The translations under genes and the position numbers were made by a program. Positions 49,806-59,198 of a stretch of 64,000 nucleotides of DNA are shown here, in pieces. Source of the DNA: an uncultured Lachnospiraceae bacterium. GTDB lineage: Bacteria; Bacillota; Clostridia; Lachnospirales; Lachnospiraceae. Location: NCBI GenBank assembly GCA_910588125.1, contig CAJUPI010000006.1:1-64000 (forward strand), read 5' to 3'. The notes beneath the pieces were generated by a model that was not told where the DNA came from, made no database searches, and saw nothing but the letters and a program-made list of their open reading frames with translations. Each line of letters begins with the position of its first letter. Within the stretch, counting starts at the first letter, position 1.

Positions 49806-51260
49806 ATGGAAAATGAAATGAGAAGAAAGCATTGGTTTTCTTTTCCTAGCTTAACGGTAAGTCTGAAAGTGCCGGTGGCTGTGCTGATGGTATTATTCGG
49901 GATGATTCCTATGTTGCTGTGTACCCAGGTCCTGATAGGGACACTGCGGCAGATCCAGACGGACTCCCGGATGGTTGAGGTCCAGAATCAGTGCCAGATT
50001 CTAAGCAGCAAGATGACAAGGACGGGATATCTGCGGGGAGATTCGCGGGACGGAACGATGGACAGCGAGATTCAGGCCATGGCAGACGTTTATAATGGCA
50101 GAATTGTAGTGGTGAACCGTGATTTTCGGATCGTCCAGGATACTTTCCACATTGCGGAGCGCCGGTTTTTGGTGGCAGAAGAGGTGGTTCGCTGTTTTCA
50201 GGGAGAGAGCAGCAGCAAATATAATAAAGACAAACATTATTTTGCCCAGGCCATTCCCATTTATGACAGTACTCCGATTAAGGGGATTGAAGGAGTGCTA
50301 GTCATTACGGCATCTACGGAAGGAATTTTGTCATTGATGGATACGGTATATGACAAGGCGCTGTTTCTGGAAATTCTGGTGACGCTTGTTTTAATATTAG
50401 CGGCTATGGGAGTGGTGACAATGCTTCTGCGGCCGTTCCAGGAGCTTCAGAAAAAGCTGAATCAGGTAGCGGCAGGAGCTTTGGATACGGATATCCGTAC
50501 AGACAGTTATCGGGAGACTAAGGATATCTCACGGGCTGTGGGAAGTACGCTGTCCAAGCTTAAGGAGGTAGATCAGTCCCGGCAGGAATTTGTGTCTAAC
50601 GTTTCTCATGAGTTGAAGACGCCGATTACTTCTATTCGGGTGCTGGCTGATTCCCTGATGGGAATGGGGGAGGCGCCGGTTGAGCTGTATCAGGAGTTTA
50701 TGGAAGACATTTCGGATGAGATCGATCGGGAAAGCAAAATCATAGATGATTTGCTATCACTAGTGAAGCTGGACAAATCTGAGGCAGAGATCAATCTTTC
50801 CCAGGTGGATATCGTGGTTTTAGTAAAGCAGATTCTAAAGCGTTTGCGGCCGATTGCCAACAAGAAAAATGTGGAGCTGATTCTGGAAAGCATCCGTGAG
50901 GTGACGGCTGATGTTGACGAGACGAAGCTGTCTCTGGCTATCAGTAACCTTGTGGAAAATGCTATCAAATATAATTCGGCAGGCGGTTGGGTACGGGTTA
51001 CGGTGGATGCCGATCATAAGTTTTTTTATGTGAAGGTGGCAGATTGCGGAATCGGAATTCCGGAAGAAGAACAAGATCGGATATTTGAGCGGTTTTATCG
51101 GGTGGATAAAGCACGTTCGCGGGCCACGGGAGGCAGCGGCCTGGGGCTTTCGATCACCCGACGGGTAGTGTTGATGCACAAAGGAGCCATTCGGCTGACC
51201 AGCAAAGAGGGGGACGGCAGTATATTTACTTTGCGGATTCCTCTGAATTATATCGCATAA
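49806..51260 (+). CDS. Sensor histidine kinase without adjacent response regulator
   Basis: 484 residues. First helix ~22-45, an extracytoplasmic sensor ~46-180, second helix ~190-215, then HAMP, HisKA with phospho-His268 in FVSNVSHELKTPITSIR, and HATPase_c (NLVENAIKYN, DCGIGIPEEEQDRIFERFYR, GSGLGLSI). The sequence type is PhoR/WalK-like. No response regulator lies upstream (DegV) or downstream. A GerMN lipoprotein follows 60 bp later, a pairing that recalls MtrB-LpqB in actinobacteria. The ATG at 49806 was chosen because the frame further upstream overlaps DegV. Confidence 0.88.
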   Translation: MENEMRRKHWFSFPSLTVSLKVPVAVLMVLFGMIPMLLCTQVLIGTLRQIQTDSRMVEVQNQCQILSSKMTRTGYLRGDSRDGTMDSEIQAMADVYNGRIVVVNRDFRIVQDTFHIAERRFLVAEEVVRCFQGESSSKYNKDKHYFAQAIPIYDSTPIKGIEGVLVITASTEGILSLMDTVYDKALFLEILVTLVLILAAMGVVTMLLRPFQELQKKLNQVAAGALDTDIRTDSYRETKDISRAVGSTLSKLKEVDQSRQEFVSNVSHELKTPITSIRVLADSLMGMGEAPVELYQEFMEDISDEIDRESKIIDDLLSLVKLDKSEAEINLSQVDIVVLVKQILKRLRPIANKKNVELILESIREVTADVDETKLSLAISNLVENAIKYNSAGGWVRVTVDADHKFFYVKVADCGIGIPEEEQDRIFERFYRVDKARSRATGGSGLGLSITRRVVLMHKGAIRLTSKEGDGSIFTLRIPLNYIA

Positions 51261-51320
51261 AAGCCGGCTGCTTCCCGGTATCACGTCGGCGGGGAAGCAT
51301 GGAATGGCGGAGGATACGGA

Positions 51321-52286
51321 ATGAAAAGGTTAAAGATATGGCTGATATGGCTGACAATGCTGTTTCTGACAGGATGCAAAGGAAAGACAAGTATACCGGC
51401 AGACGGGGAAAGGCAGTTTCAGGTTTATTATTTAAATGCGGCAATGACTCGTCTGATGCCTTCCGAATACCGGACCCGGACAGAGGATAAGGATCTGCTG
51501 ATTCAGGAGTTGATGGATCGGTTTATGAAGGTGCCCGTAGATCTGGATGCCCAGGCGGCGTTATCAGAGAAGACGACTTATCAGGGTTACAAACAGGAAG
51601 ATATGGTGCTGTATTTATATTTTGACAGCAATTATGCCGGTATGCCGCCGGGCCGGGAAATTTTGTGCCGGGCAGCGCTTGTGCGGACGCTGACCCAGGT
51701 TCCCGGTATTGATTATATCTCAATTTATTCTGGGGATCAGCTTTTGATGGACAAAAACGGAATGCCGGTGGGAATGTTATCGGCGGCCGATTTTGTAGAC
51801 AGCATCAGCGATGTCAATGCCTATGAACGGACAGAATTGATCTTGTATTTTACCGATGAGAATGGAGAACAACTGTTTCCGGAAAAGCGGGAAGTGATTC
51901 ACAATATCAATACTTCAGTAGAAAAGCTGATTTTGGAAGAGCTGTTAAGTGGACCGGAACAGCCAGGGTTAGAGCCGACTCTGGATCCAAATATCGGGCT
52001 TTTGAATGTATCAACCAATGAAAATGTATGCTATCTGAATTTTGACACAAGATTTTTGAATAATCCTTTGGAAGTGAAGGATTACATCCCGATTTATTCG
52101 ATTGTAAATTCTTTGTCAGAACTGTCTTCTGTCAACCGGGTACAGCTCAGCGTGAATGGGGCACAAAATGTGAAGTTTCGTGATTCCATAGAGCTGAATA
52201 CGATGTTTGAGCGGAATCTGGATTATATTGGCGAGGGCGGCCGCCAGGAGGATTTGAAACCGTTGGAAAGGATAGAGGAGGAGTAG
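51321..52286 (+). CDS. GerMN-domain lipoprotein
   Basis: 321 residues. The signal peptide ends in the lipobox FLTGC (Cys19). Two GerMN-like repeats follow, about 35-165 and 175-300; each has the pattern of a short strand (QVYYLN, LILYFTDENGEQL), a helical part with LIQELMDRF or LILEELLSGP, and an L-Y-F-D type strand. GerM proteins act at the membrane-peptidoglycan interface in sporulation and germination. Next to a histidine kinase it may modulate the sensor; this is inference. Its stop is followed within 2 bp by the likely comEC start. Confidence 0.85.
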   Translation: MKRLKIWLIWLTMLFLTGCKGKTSIPADGERQFQVYYLNAAMTRLMPSEYRTRTEDKDLLIQELMDRFMKVPVDLDAQAALSEKTTYQGYKQEDMVLYLYFDSNYAGMPPGREILCRAALVRTLTQVPGIDYISIYSGDQLLMDKNGMPVGMLSAADFVDSISDVNAYERTELILYFTDENGEQLFPEKREVIHNINTSVEKLILEELLSGPEQPGLEPTLDPNIGLLNVSTNENVCYLNFDTRFLNNPLEVKDYIPIYSIVNSLSELSSVNRVQLSVNGAQNVKFRDSIELNTMFERNLDYIGEGGRQEDLKPLERIEEE

Positions 52287-52288
52287 AG

Positions 52289-54739
52289 ATTAAACGGCCA
52301 TTATTAATACTGACAGCAGGGTTCGTACTTGGAGAGATACTTGGTCTGCTGGGTATGATGGCATGGAATATGTTCATGGTGATGACGCTGGCATTTGTGC
52401 TGGCGCTGTTGTCATGTTTTTTGTTTTACAGAAAAGAGCGCCTTGTGAAATTAATAAGCACTACAGGCGGCTGCAAAAATAGCAGGGCGATGATTAAGCT
52501 TTGGATTATCTGGGCCTGTCTGGGCAGCGCGTTTTTTCAGCTGGGATTTTGCCGCGGGAAGCAGGCTGTGGAGTGGAGCTTACAGGAACAGGAGCTTTCT
52601 TTGGACGGAACAGGGCAGACGGTATCGGGAAGAGTGCTTTCAATAAAAGCGAGTGGAAAGTATCAGGTAGTGGTATTGGAAAATTGCGTAATTGCCGGAC
52701 AACCAGAAGAAGGAAAGCCACATCTGAGAAGGCTCCAGGTTTATCTGGAGGAGGATAAAGGCAGCGTGCGTCCGCTTTTGGGGAGCAGAGTATCGGCAAC
52801 CGGGGAGATTGGCATTTTCTCAACAGCCAGAAATCCCGGAGAATTTGATTATGCACTTTATTATCGCTCTCTGGGCCTGAATTATCGGATGTTTGCCAGC
52901 TATTGGCAGCAGACGGGGCAGGAAGCAAGCTTGTGGCGGGAATACCTGTATGGCTTGTCTGAGTATGCAGGCCAGGTATTGGAAAGGGTTGCAAAGCCGG
53001 AGGATGCCGGTATTTTCCGGGCAGCGATTCTGGGAGAAAAGTCACAGTTGGATGATGAGATTCGTGATCTGTATCAGAAGAGCGGAATTGCGCATCTGCT
53101 GGCAATCAGCGGACTCCATTTGTCGTTGGTCAGTGCCGCCGTTTATGGCACCTTGAGAAGGCTGGGAGCTGGCTATGGAGGAGCCGGTCTTCTGGGCAGT
53201 ATGCTGCTGATATTTTATGGGATGCTGACAGGCGCATCTCCTTCTGTGATCCGTGCTCTGGTTATGGCGCTCTGTGGGTTTCTGGCAGCATATTTGGGAC
53301 GGACCTATGATTTGTGCTCAGCCCTGGGGCTTGCGGCTTTGCTGCTTTTATGGGACAATCCTTATCGGCTTTGCCAGGCGGGAGTACAACTGTCCTTTGG
53401 AGCGGTGGCGGGAATTGCCGTGACCGCAGAAGTTTTTTTGCAGGGCGAGGCAAAAGAGAAGGAGGAAAAAAGAAAGAACAAGTGGCCGCTTGCAGATACA
53501 CTGGTATATAGCCTGGGAATGCAGGGAATGACATTACCCTTTGTCTTGTATCATTATTTTCAGATTCCCGTTTATGGAATCCTTATCAATTTGCTGGCAG
53601 TGCCGCTGATGGGAATCGTGGTAGCTTCCGGGGCGGCGGCTGTTTTACTGGGAAGCATCTGGCTGCCGGCGGGGAGGTTTGCGGCAGGAAGCGGCCATGC
53701 CATTTTAATGCTTTATGAATGGCTTTGCCGGTTTTTCGATCGCTTTCCCGGAAGTACTTTGCTCCTGGGAAGGCCGGAGCTTTGGCAGATAGCCACTTAT
53801 TTTGGAGGATTGATGGCTACTATGTGTCTGTGGAAGAAAAGAAAACGAAAATATTCGCTTTTGCTGCTGGCGGGACTTCCACTTTTGCTGTTGCCGCTTC
53901 CGGTTCGGGGGATGGAAGTTGATTTTTTGGATGTAGGGCAAGGGGACGGAATCTGCATACGTACTCAGGATATCACTATTTTAGTGGATGGTGGCAGCAC
54001 AGATCAAAAACGTCTGGGAGAAAACAGGCTGGAACCGTTTTTAAAAAGCAAAGGAATATCAAAGATTGACTATGCGATTGTCAGCCACGGAGATCAGGAT
54101 CATATCAGCGGCCTGATTTATTTGCTGGAACAGGAGGAGATTGTTGTCAATACCCTGATACTTCCCTGGATGGGGAAGCAAGAGGAAATCTATGAACAGT
54201 TAAGGCGGCTGGCACTGGAACAGGGAGGCGATGTACAGTGGATGAAACGTGGAGATTGCCTGAAATCCGGCCGTTTGAAGATGATATGCAGATATCCGGA
54301 GGGACAAGGACAGCCCCTGGCAGATCGCAACGAACATTCCCTGGTATTGCAGGTGGATTATGAAGACTTTCACATGCTTCTGACCGGTGATATGAGCGGA
54401 GGCGGGGAACGGCATATGATAGAGCTGGAGCAGTCAGAGCCAATAAAAGGAGGAACGGCAGGACTGGGAGAAATTCAGGTTCTGAAAGTGGCGCATCATG
54501 GCTCCCGCTATTCTACCACAGAGGAATGGCTGGAGTGCCTTCGTCCGCATTGGGCGGTGATTTCTTATGGAGAGAAAAACCGTTACGGACATCCCGGCCA
54601 GGAGGTGATGGCGCATCTGTCAGAAAGGAAAGTGCAGATATGGGAAACGGCAGAAAAGGGGGCGATATCTCTGCGGACAGATGGACAGAAAATCTGGTGG
54701 AAAACCTGGCTTACGAAATGCAGTAGCGGGAAACCATGA
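52289..54739 (+). CDS. comEC: ComEC/Rec2 competence protein
   Basis: 816 residues if read from ATT at 52289, in frame with the rest. It begins with an N-terminal helix (KRPLLILTAGFVLGEILGLL) after GAGGAGGAG at a good distance. The first ATG, 52355, has no such site and would cut into that helix. The ComEC competence core holds multiple helices with GIAHLLAISGLHLSLV and GASPSVIRALVM. A C-terminal metallo-beta-lactamase-like domain has FLDVGQGDGICI, SHGDQDHISG and LKVAHHGSRYST. It forms the inner-membrane DNA channel in natural transformation; the rest of the com machinery is not here. Confidence 0.88.
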   Translation: MKRPLLILTAGFVLGEILGLLGMMAWNMFMVMTLAFVLALLSCFLFYRKERLVKLISTTGGCKNSRAMIKLWIIWACLGSAFFQLGFCRGKQAVEWSLQEQELSLDGTGQTVSGRVLSIKASGKYQVVVLENCVIAGQPEEGKPHLRRLQVYLEEDKGSVRPLLGSRVSATGEIGIFSTARNPGEFDYALYYRSLGLNYRMFASYWQQTGQEASLWREYLYGLSEYAGQVLERVAKPEDAGIFRAAILGEKSQLDDEIRDLYQKSGIAHLLAISGLHLSLVSAAVYGTLRRLGAGYGGAGLLGSMLLIFYGMLTGASPSVIRALVMALCGFLAAYLGRTYDLCSALGLAALLLLWDNPYRLCQAGVQLSFGAVAGIAVTAEVFLQGEAKEKEEKRKNKWPLADTLVYSLGMQGMTLPFVLYHYFQIPVYGILINLLAVPLMGIVVASGAAAVLLGSIWLPAGRFAAGSGHAILMLYEWLCRFFDRFPGSTLLLGRPELWQIATYFGGLMATMCLWKKRKRKYSLLLLAGLPLLLLPLPVRGMEVDFLDVGQGDGICIRTQDITILVDGGSTDQKRLGENRLEPFLKSKGISKIDYAIVSHGDQDHISGLIYLLEQEEIVVNTLILPWMGKQEEIYEQLRRLALEQGGDVQWMKRGDCLKSGRLKMICRYPEGQGQPLADRNEHSLVLQVDYEDFHMLLTGDMSGGGERHMIELEQSEPIKGGTAGLGEIQVLKVAHHGSRYSTTEEWLECLRPHWAVISYGEKNRYGHPGQEVMAHLSERKVQIWETAEKGAISLRTDGQKIWWKTWLTKCSSGKP

Positions 54740-54765
54740 AATATCTGTGAAAATCATATTATCCA

Positions 54766-54794
54766 TTTCCAAAGACATAAAATTGTGGTAAAAT
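54766..54794 (+). promoter_or_regulatory. Promoter of the BI-1 gene
   Basis: TTTCCA at 54766-54771, a 17-bp spacer, TAAAAT at 54789-54794, with TGG forming an extended -10. It lies in the 114-bp gap after comEC. Confidence 0.6.
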
Positions 54795-54853
54795 CAAAAT
54801 ACAGGCATGATAATGATGTTCGAAAATGTGCATGATGCCAGAAAGGAGTATTT

Positions 54854-55567
54854 ATGGATTATCAGAATGTGAATCAATACTATGGAGCCTATGGCGAAAC
54901 CAGGGAGTATGAACCGTTGAATCGATATACGGCCAAGACCTTTGGATGGATGTTTGCCGGTCTGCTGGTGACATTTCTCATCGCGATGGCCGGTTATATG
55001 ACCGGGCTTGTCTGGTATGTGTTTGCGGTTCCTTATATGGTATTGATATTGGGGATTGCAGAGGTGGCGGTGGTCTTGTATATGTCAGCGCGGATCGATA
55101 AAGTGTCAGTAGGAACAGCCAGGGTATTGTTTTTGACGTATTCGGTTTTGAACGGAGTGGTATTTTCTGCCTATTTCCTGATCTATGCCCTTCCGAGCAT
55201 GGTATTTATTTTTGGGGCAACGGCTCTGTTTTTCGGGATTATGGCAGTAGTCGGTTATACCACACGGGCAGATTTAAGCAACCTGAGGAATTTCCTGGTT
55301 GGGGGACTGGTGTTTTTGCTGGTATTTTGGGTTGCGGCGATGTTTATCAACCTGGAACGTTTTGAGATCATAGCCTGTACGGTGGGAATCTTTATTTTCC
55401 TGGTATTTACTGCTTATGATACTCAGAAAATCCGGGCTTATCATCAGGTGTATGCGCAGAATCCGCAGATGGCCAAAAAAGCGTCGATTTTTTCTGCTCT
55501 GCAGCTTTACCTGGATTTTATCAATCTGTTTATTTATCTGCTGCGGGTTCTTGGCAGGAGAAAATAA
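54854..55567 (+). CDS. Bax inhibitor-1 / YccA family membrane protein
   Basis: 237 residues with seven probable helices after a ~25-residue polar N-terminus. Family features are TAKTFGWMFAGLL, a middle GVVFSAYFLIY, MAVVGYTTRADLS and the C-terminal FTAYDTQKIRAY with the conserved Asp pair region and ALQLYLDFINLFIYLLR. Bacterial members (YetJ, YccA) are pH-sensitive calcium leak channels or protease modulators. GAAAGGAG precedes the ATG. holA starts at the very next base after its stop. Confidence 0.92.
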   Translation: MDYQNVNQYYGAYGETREYEPLNRYTAKTFGWMFAGLLVTFLIAMAGYMTGLVWYVFAVPYMVLILGIAEVAVVLYMSARIDKVSVGTARVLFLTYSVLNGVVFSAYFLIYALPSMVFIFGATALFFGIMAVVGYTTRADLSNLRNFLVGGLVFLLVFWVAAMFINLERFEIIACTVGIFIFLVFTAYDTQKIRAYHQVYAQNPQMAKKASIFSALQLYLDFINLFIYLLRVLGRRK

Positions 55568-56545
55568 ATGCAGACCTTGAATCAGGATATCAAAAATCAC
55601 ACATTTAAGCCAGTATATCTGCTTTTTGGCGAAGAAGCTTTTTTGAAGAACAGCTATAAAAAGCGATTTCAGGAAGCAATAACGGGAGAGGATACCATGA
55701 ATTTCTCTCGCTTTGAAGGCAAGGGGCTGGATGTGGATGAGCTGATACGATTGGCTGACACGATGCCATTTTTTGCCGAACGGCGGTTGATTGTGGTGGA
55801 GGACAGCGGATTTTTTAAGAGCCCGGCAGAGGCAATGGTGCAGTATCTCCCTACGATGCCGGAAAGTACCTGCCTGCTCTTTGTGGAGTCAGAGGTAGAT
55901 AAACGCAGCAAATTATACAAAAAGATAAAGAGCCTGGGCTATGCGGCGGAGATGACAAGGCAGGATGCCTCGCAGCTTGGCAGATGGGCAGGTTCCATTC
56001 TGGCTAGGGAAGGGAAAAAAATCACCAATCATACGATGGAGCTATTTCTGAGCATGACCGGAGATGATATGGAAAATATCCGGATGGAGCTGGAAAAGCT
56101 GATCAGTTATACCTGGGGACAGGATGTGATTACAGATGAAGACGTAGAAGCAATCTGCACGGTCCGGGTCAGCAGCCGTATTTTTGAGATGGTTGCGGCG
56201 ATTGTCAGCCGGCAGACGCGCAAGGCGATGGATTTGTATGAGGATTTACTGACGTTAAAGGAACCGCCTATGCGCATTCTGTTTTTAATTGCCCGACAGT
56301 TTAATCAGCTTTTGCAGGTGAAGGAGCTGAGTGAAAAGGGGATGGAACGGAAGACAATTGCCTCTAAGCTAAAGCTGCAGCCATTTGTGGTTGGAAAAAT
56401 CATGCCCTGGGCCCGGCAGTTTTCCCGCGAGCAGATTCTTTCTTATGTGAAGCTGTGTGTGGAGGCGGAGGAGGCAGTGAAGACCGGCCGGCTGGCGGAT
56501 CGCCTGGCAGTGGAGCTTTTAATCACCAGGAAGTATGGGGATTGA
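55568..56545 (+). CDS. holA: DNA polymerase III delta subunit
   Basis: 325 residues, AAA+ clamp-loader subunit that opens the beta clamp. Features are the degenerate N-terminal YLLFGEEAFLKNSYKKRF, the wedge region ADTMPFFAERRLIVVED, and the C-terminal collar domain (SRIFEMVAAIVSRQ, PPMRILFLIARQFNQLLQ). It has no P-loop, as expected for delta. holA after comEC is a known Firmicutes order; here the BI-1 gene sits between them. The ATG directly abuts the BI-1 stop, with GGCAGGAG upstream. It converges with citC. Confidence 0.92.
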   Translation: MQTLNQDIKNHTFKPVYLLFGEEAFLKNSYKKRFQEAITGEDTMNFSRFEGKGLDVDELIRLADTMPFFAERRLIVVEDSGFFKSPAEAMVQYLPTMPESTCLLFVESEVDKRSKLYKKIKSLGYAAEMTRQDASQLGRWAGSILAREGKKITNHTMELFLSMTGDDMENIRMELEKLISYTWGQDVITDEDVEAICTVRVSSRIFEMVAAIVSRQTRKAMDLYEDLLTLKEPPMRILFLIARQFNQLLQVKELSEKGMERKTIASKLKLQPFVVGKIMPWARQFSREQILSYVKLCVEAEEAVKTGRLADRLAVELLITRKYGD

Positions 56546-56584
56546 ACAGACGATCCGAAGAGACGGCACTGGCGGCTTTTCCGG

Positions 56585-57628
56585 TTAATAATGAACGACA
56601 TCCTGGGCCTTGTAGATTTTTTCGATTATAGGAGAGGCTTCTTCGCTTTCAAAGTATTTGAGAGTAGTGGGAGGGACAAGCTCTTTCAGAGCGTGAAAAT
56701 CTTTTTTCTGGAGAAGCTGACGCACGGTGGAGGCACTGATTGGCTGATTCATTGCCTGTTTGCGGGGAACGACGACACAATCAATGCCGGACAGGGGAAG
56801 CTGAGAGGCCATGATTTCATTATAAATACCAGTTACCTGGCTCAGTGGCTCTTCTCCTACATAACGGCGAGTGACAGACAGTGCCTCGGCAATTCTGGTA
56901 AAGACAATCAGATCCAATTTGGCATGGCCTTTTATCACGGATTCCTCATCTTTCAGAAAATAGCTGGGAAATGTAGCGTTGCTGATGATATAAGGTCCGC
57001 TGTCATGGCAGATTACATTGGAGAGGTGGGAAGTGCCGGCAAGTATCAGTTTTTTCCGGATGGAGAAAGGGATCAGGCTGGCATCTTCACTTACGATAAA
57101 CAGATGAAGCGTATCACATTCGGAGGCGGCTTTTTCCACAAGATACTGGTGGCCCAGGGTAAATGGGTTGGCATTCATGACCAGCGCGGCGGAGAATCCG
57201 CCGGTTTTTGTTTTGGCCAGATTTGTGAGATATGTTTCAAAGCCGTTTTTGCGATTTTCCATAAAGACAAGAGTATTATCTACTTTTGCAATTTCATAAA
57301 AGCCTAAGTCCCGGAAAAATTTTGCGGAATTTATTTTGGTATAGAGAAAAAGATGCAGGTTTCCCCGTTCATATTGGATATTTATTAAGTGGGTGATGAT
57401 CTGGTTGAGGAGTCCTTCACCCTGATGGCTATGGCTGACAGCGAAACATCGCAAGGAGTTGGCAAAGCAGCTTCCGGTGGCGATAATCTGATAATCTTCA
57501 TCATACATAGCACAAATATAGTCCAGATGGGAATCTCTTTGGATTCCTTCTTGCTTTAAGAGGGCATCGATTTGAGAAAGGCTGCGCCTGTCATTGGGAG
57601 GCACCTGTGAAATCGTATATTCCGGCAT
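56585..57628 (-). CDS. citC: [Citrate (pro-3S)-lyase] ligase
   Basis: 347 residues. It acetylates the prosthetic group of citrate lyase using acetate and ATP. The N-terminal ~130 residues are GNAT-like (CFAVSHSHQGEGLLNQIITHL, FYEIAK). The remainder is a nucleotidyltransferase domain with the HxGH-type MNANPFTLGHQYLVEKA, and ISASTVRQLLQ at the end. AAGGATATTC precedes the ATG. It follows the citXG gene by 78 bp; the lyase subunits CitD, CitE and CitF are not in this window. Confidence 0.9.
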   Translation of the reverse strand: MPEYTISQVPPNDRRSLSQIDALLKQEGIQRDSHLDYICAMYDEDYQIIATGSCFANSLRCFAVSHSHQGEGLLNQIITHLINIQYERGNLHLFLYTKINSAKFFRDLGFYEIAKVDNTLVFMENRKNGFETYLTNLAKTKTGGFSAALVMNANPFTLGHQYLVEKAASECDTLHLFIVSEDASLIPFSIRKKLILAGTSHLSNVICHDSGPYIISNATFPSYFLKDEESVIKGHAKLDLIVFTRIAEALSVTRRYVGEEPLSQVTGIYNEIMASQLPLSGIDCVVVPRKQAMNQPISASTVRQLLQKKDFHALKELVPPTTLKYFESEEASPIIEKIYKAQDVVHY

Positions 57629-57706
57629 AAGAATATCCTTTCTGTTGGTTTTTATTGTGGTTTAATTATAGTTTAGAGTGAGAGGGAGGCGGGGGAGAAG
57701 TTGTTT

Positions 57707-59062
57707 TCAGGCGCCGCTCTCCAAAAAATATAAAAAATAACACACTGCCAATAGATCCGCACTTCCTCCAGGAGAAAGGTTTTCCCGGACAAATTCTGAA
57801 TCGAGCTGGTATAAAGTCCGCTTGTCCGGATAAGGAGATTCGGACAGCAGCTTTTTTATCCTGGCGACAATTTCCTGTTGGGTAAAAAGGCTGCTGCGGG
57901 CGATCAGATTGGTATCGGCGGTAGCGGTTATCAGTGCGAGAAGGGCGCTGCAGCCGGCGTCATTGATCGAAAGCCCCCGGGCGATGCCTTCTTTTAAAAC
58001 AGGAAGTCCCACATCTCTTACAGCCGGAAGCCCCTCTTCCATCTGTCCCCGCACTCCCGAAATATGGTAGCGAAGATATAATTTTTGTCCCGTGGTGATG
58101 GCGGTTTCTTCTGTAAGCTTGTCAAAATCGGCAGCGACCAATCCTTTTGCCATAGCAGCGCATTCTTTTAGGATTACATCAGAAAACCTCCATTGCTCTC
58201 TGGGCAGACGGCCCAGGGCGGCACAGAGGATTCCCATGGAAAAAATGGCGCCTTTATGAGTGTTTACCTGGTTTGTCGCAGAGAGCATATCGGCTTCTGC
58301 CTTTCTTCCGGCAAAACGAAGCTGTTCGAATGTGTATTTGGGTGGCTGCGTGGCGGTTTGCCTGCCGATTCGTGTGCAGGTTTCAAAATAAGGCCAGAGG
58401 GCACTGGAGCTGTCCATAAAGGTGAAAATATCCATATCTTTATGGCTGCCGTTCCCGTCCCGGTCTACTAAGCCAGGCTTGGGCGTGGTACAGACTTCAT
58501 AAAGAAGAGAGCGGCATGCTAATCTGGCGGCGAACATAGCGTCCTCTTTTTCTATGGCGTTGAGCAAAAGTCTGGTGGTTTTTGCCTGGAGCTGTTCAAC
58601 CGTATGGGCGCGGCTGCGGGCGCAATCGACGGCAGGGCCGCCACAGATGAGACAAGGCCGGGGCATAAGCCCCAGCCGGGAGCGTTCCGCTTTTTCTCCA
58701 TCAGGCTTTAGCACGTCCATGTCAAATAACCTTCCGATTTCAAAGCCATCTTCGATAGAACAGGTGATTCTTTTGATAAAAAGCGCATCTGCTGATATAA
58801 GATAATATGCCTCATTTCCGGTGGGTTCGTTGACTTCCATAAAATAGGCAGGAATTATTTTTAAGGAATCAAGCTGTTCCTTTAAGTACTGTTTTCCCAG
58901 CTCGAACCCTTTCTGAATCAATGGATTATTTTTTACTGGTCCGGCAATATTCATGGTAAAGCATATCATGGGCATCGGATATTGAGCAAAGAGCTTTTGC
59001 TGCCTGAAGGCCCGGCGTTCCCTGGCATCGAGCATTTCGGTTAATGTTACATGATGTTCCAT
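57707..59062 (-). CDS. citXG: Fused CitX-CitG, citrate lyase prosthetic-group synthesis and transfer
   Basis: 451 residues. The N-terminal ~175 residues are CitX, the apo-ACP phosphoribosyl-dephospho-CoA transferase (LTEMLDARERRAFRQQKL start, GLMPRPCLICGGPAVDCARSR end). The rest is CitG, triphosphoribosyl-dephospho-CoA synthase (EVCTTPKPGLVDRDGNGSHKDMD, QVNTHKGAIFSMGIL, GLSINDAGCSALL). Together they make and attach the cofactor of citrate lyase gamma subunit. GAAAGGAAATC precedes the ATG. CitXG fusions are known in Firmicutes and Haemophilus. The pathway here is maturation only; the lyase must be encoded elsewhere. Confidence 0.92.
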   Translation of the reverse strand: MEHHVTLTEMLDARERRAFRQQKLFAQYPMPMICFTMNIAGPVKNNPLIQKGFELGKQYLKEQLDSLKIIPAYFMEVNEPTGNEAYYLISADALFIKRITCSIEDGFEIGRLFDMDVLKPDGEKAERSRLGLMPRPCLICGGPAVDCARSRAHTVEQLQAKTTRLLLNAIEKEDAMFAARLACRSLLYEVCTTPKPGLVDRDGNGSHKDMDIFTFMDSSSALWPYFETCTRIGRQTATQPPKYTFEQLRFAGRKAEADMLSATNQVNTHKGAIFSMGILCAALGRLPREQWRFSDVILKECAAMAKGLVAADFDKLTEETAITTGQKLYLRYHISGVRGQMEEGLPAVRDVGLPVLKEGIARGLSINDAGCSALLALITATADTNLIARSSLFTQQEIVARIKKLLSESPYPDKRTLYQLDSEFVRENLSPGGSADLLAVCYFLYFLESGA

Positions 59063-59198
59063 CTGATTTCCTTTCTGATTCTCTGCGGATTGGCTTTTTC
59101 CATCATACAATAAAATGGGATTAATGAACAGTCCTTTTTTTGCGGAGATGAGGATCTGGCAGAGCAGAAACAGGGGCGCCGTCTTTGGTTTATCTTTT

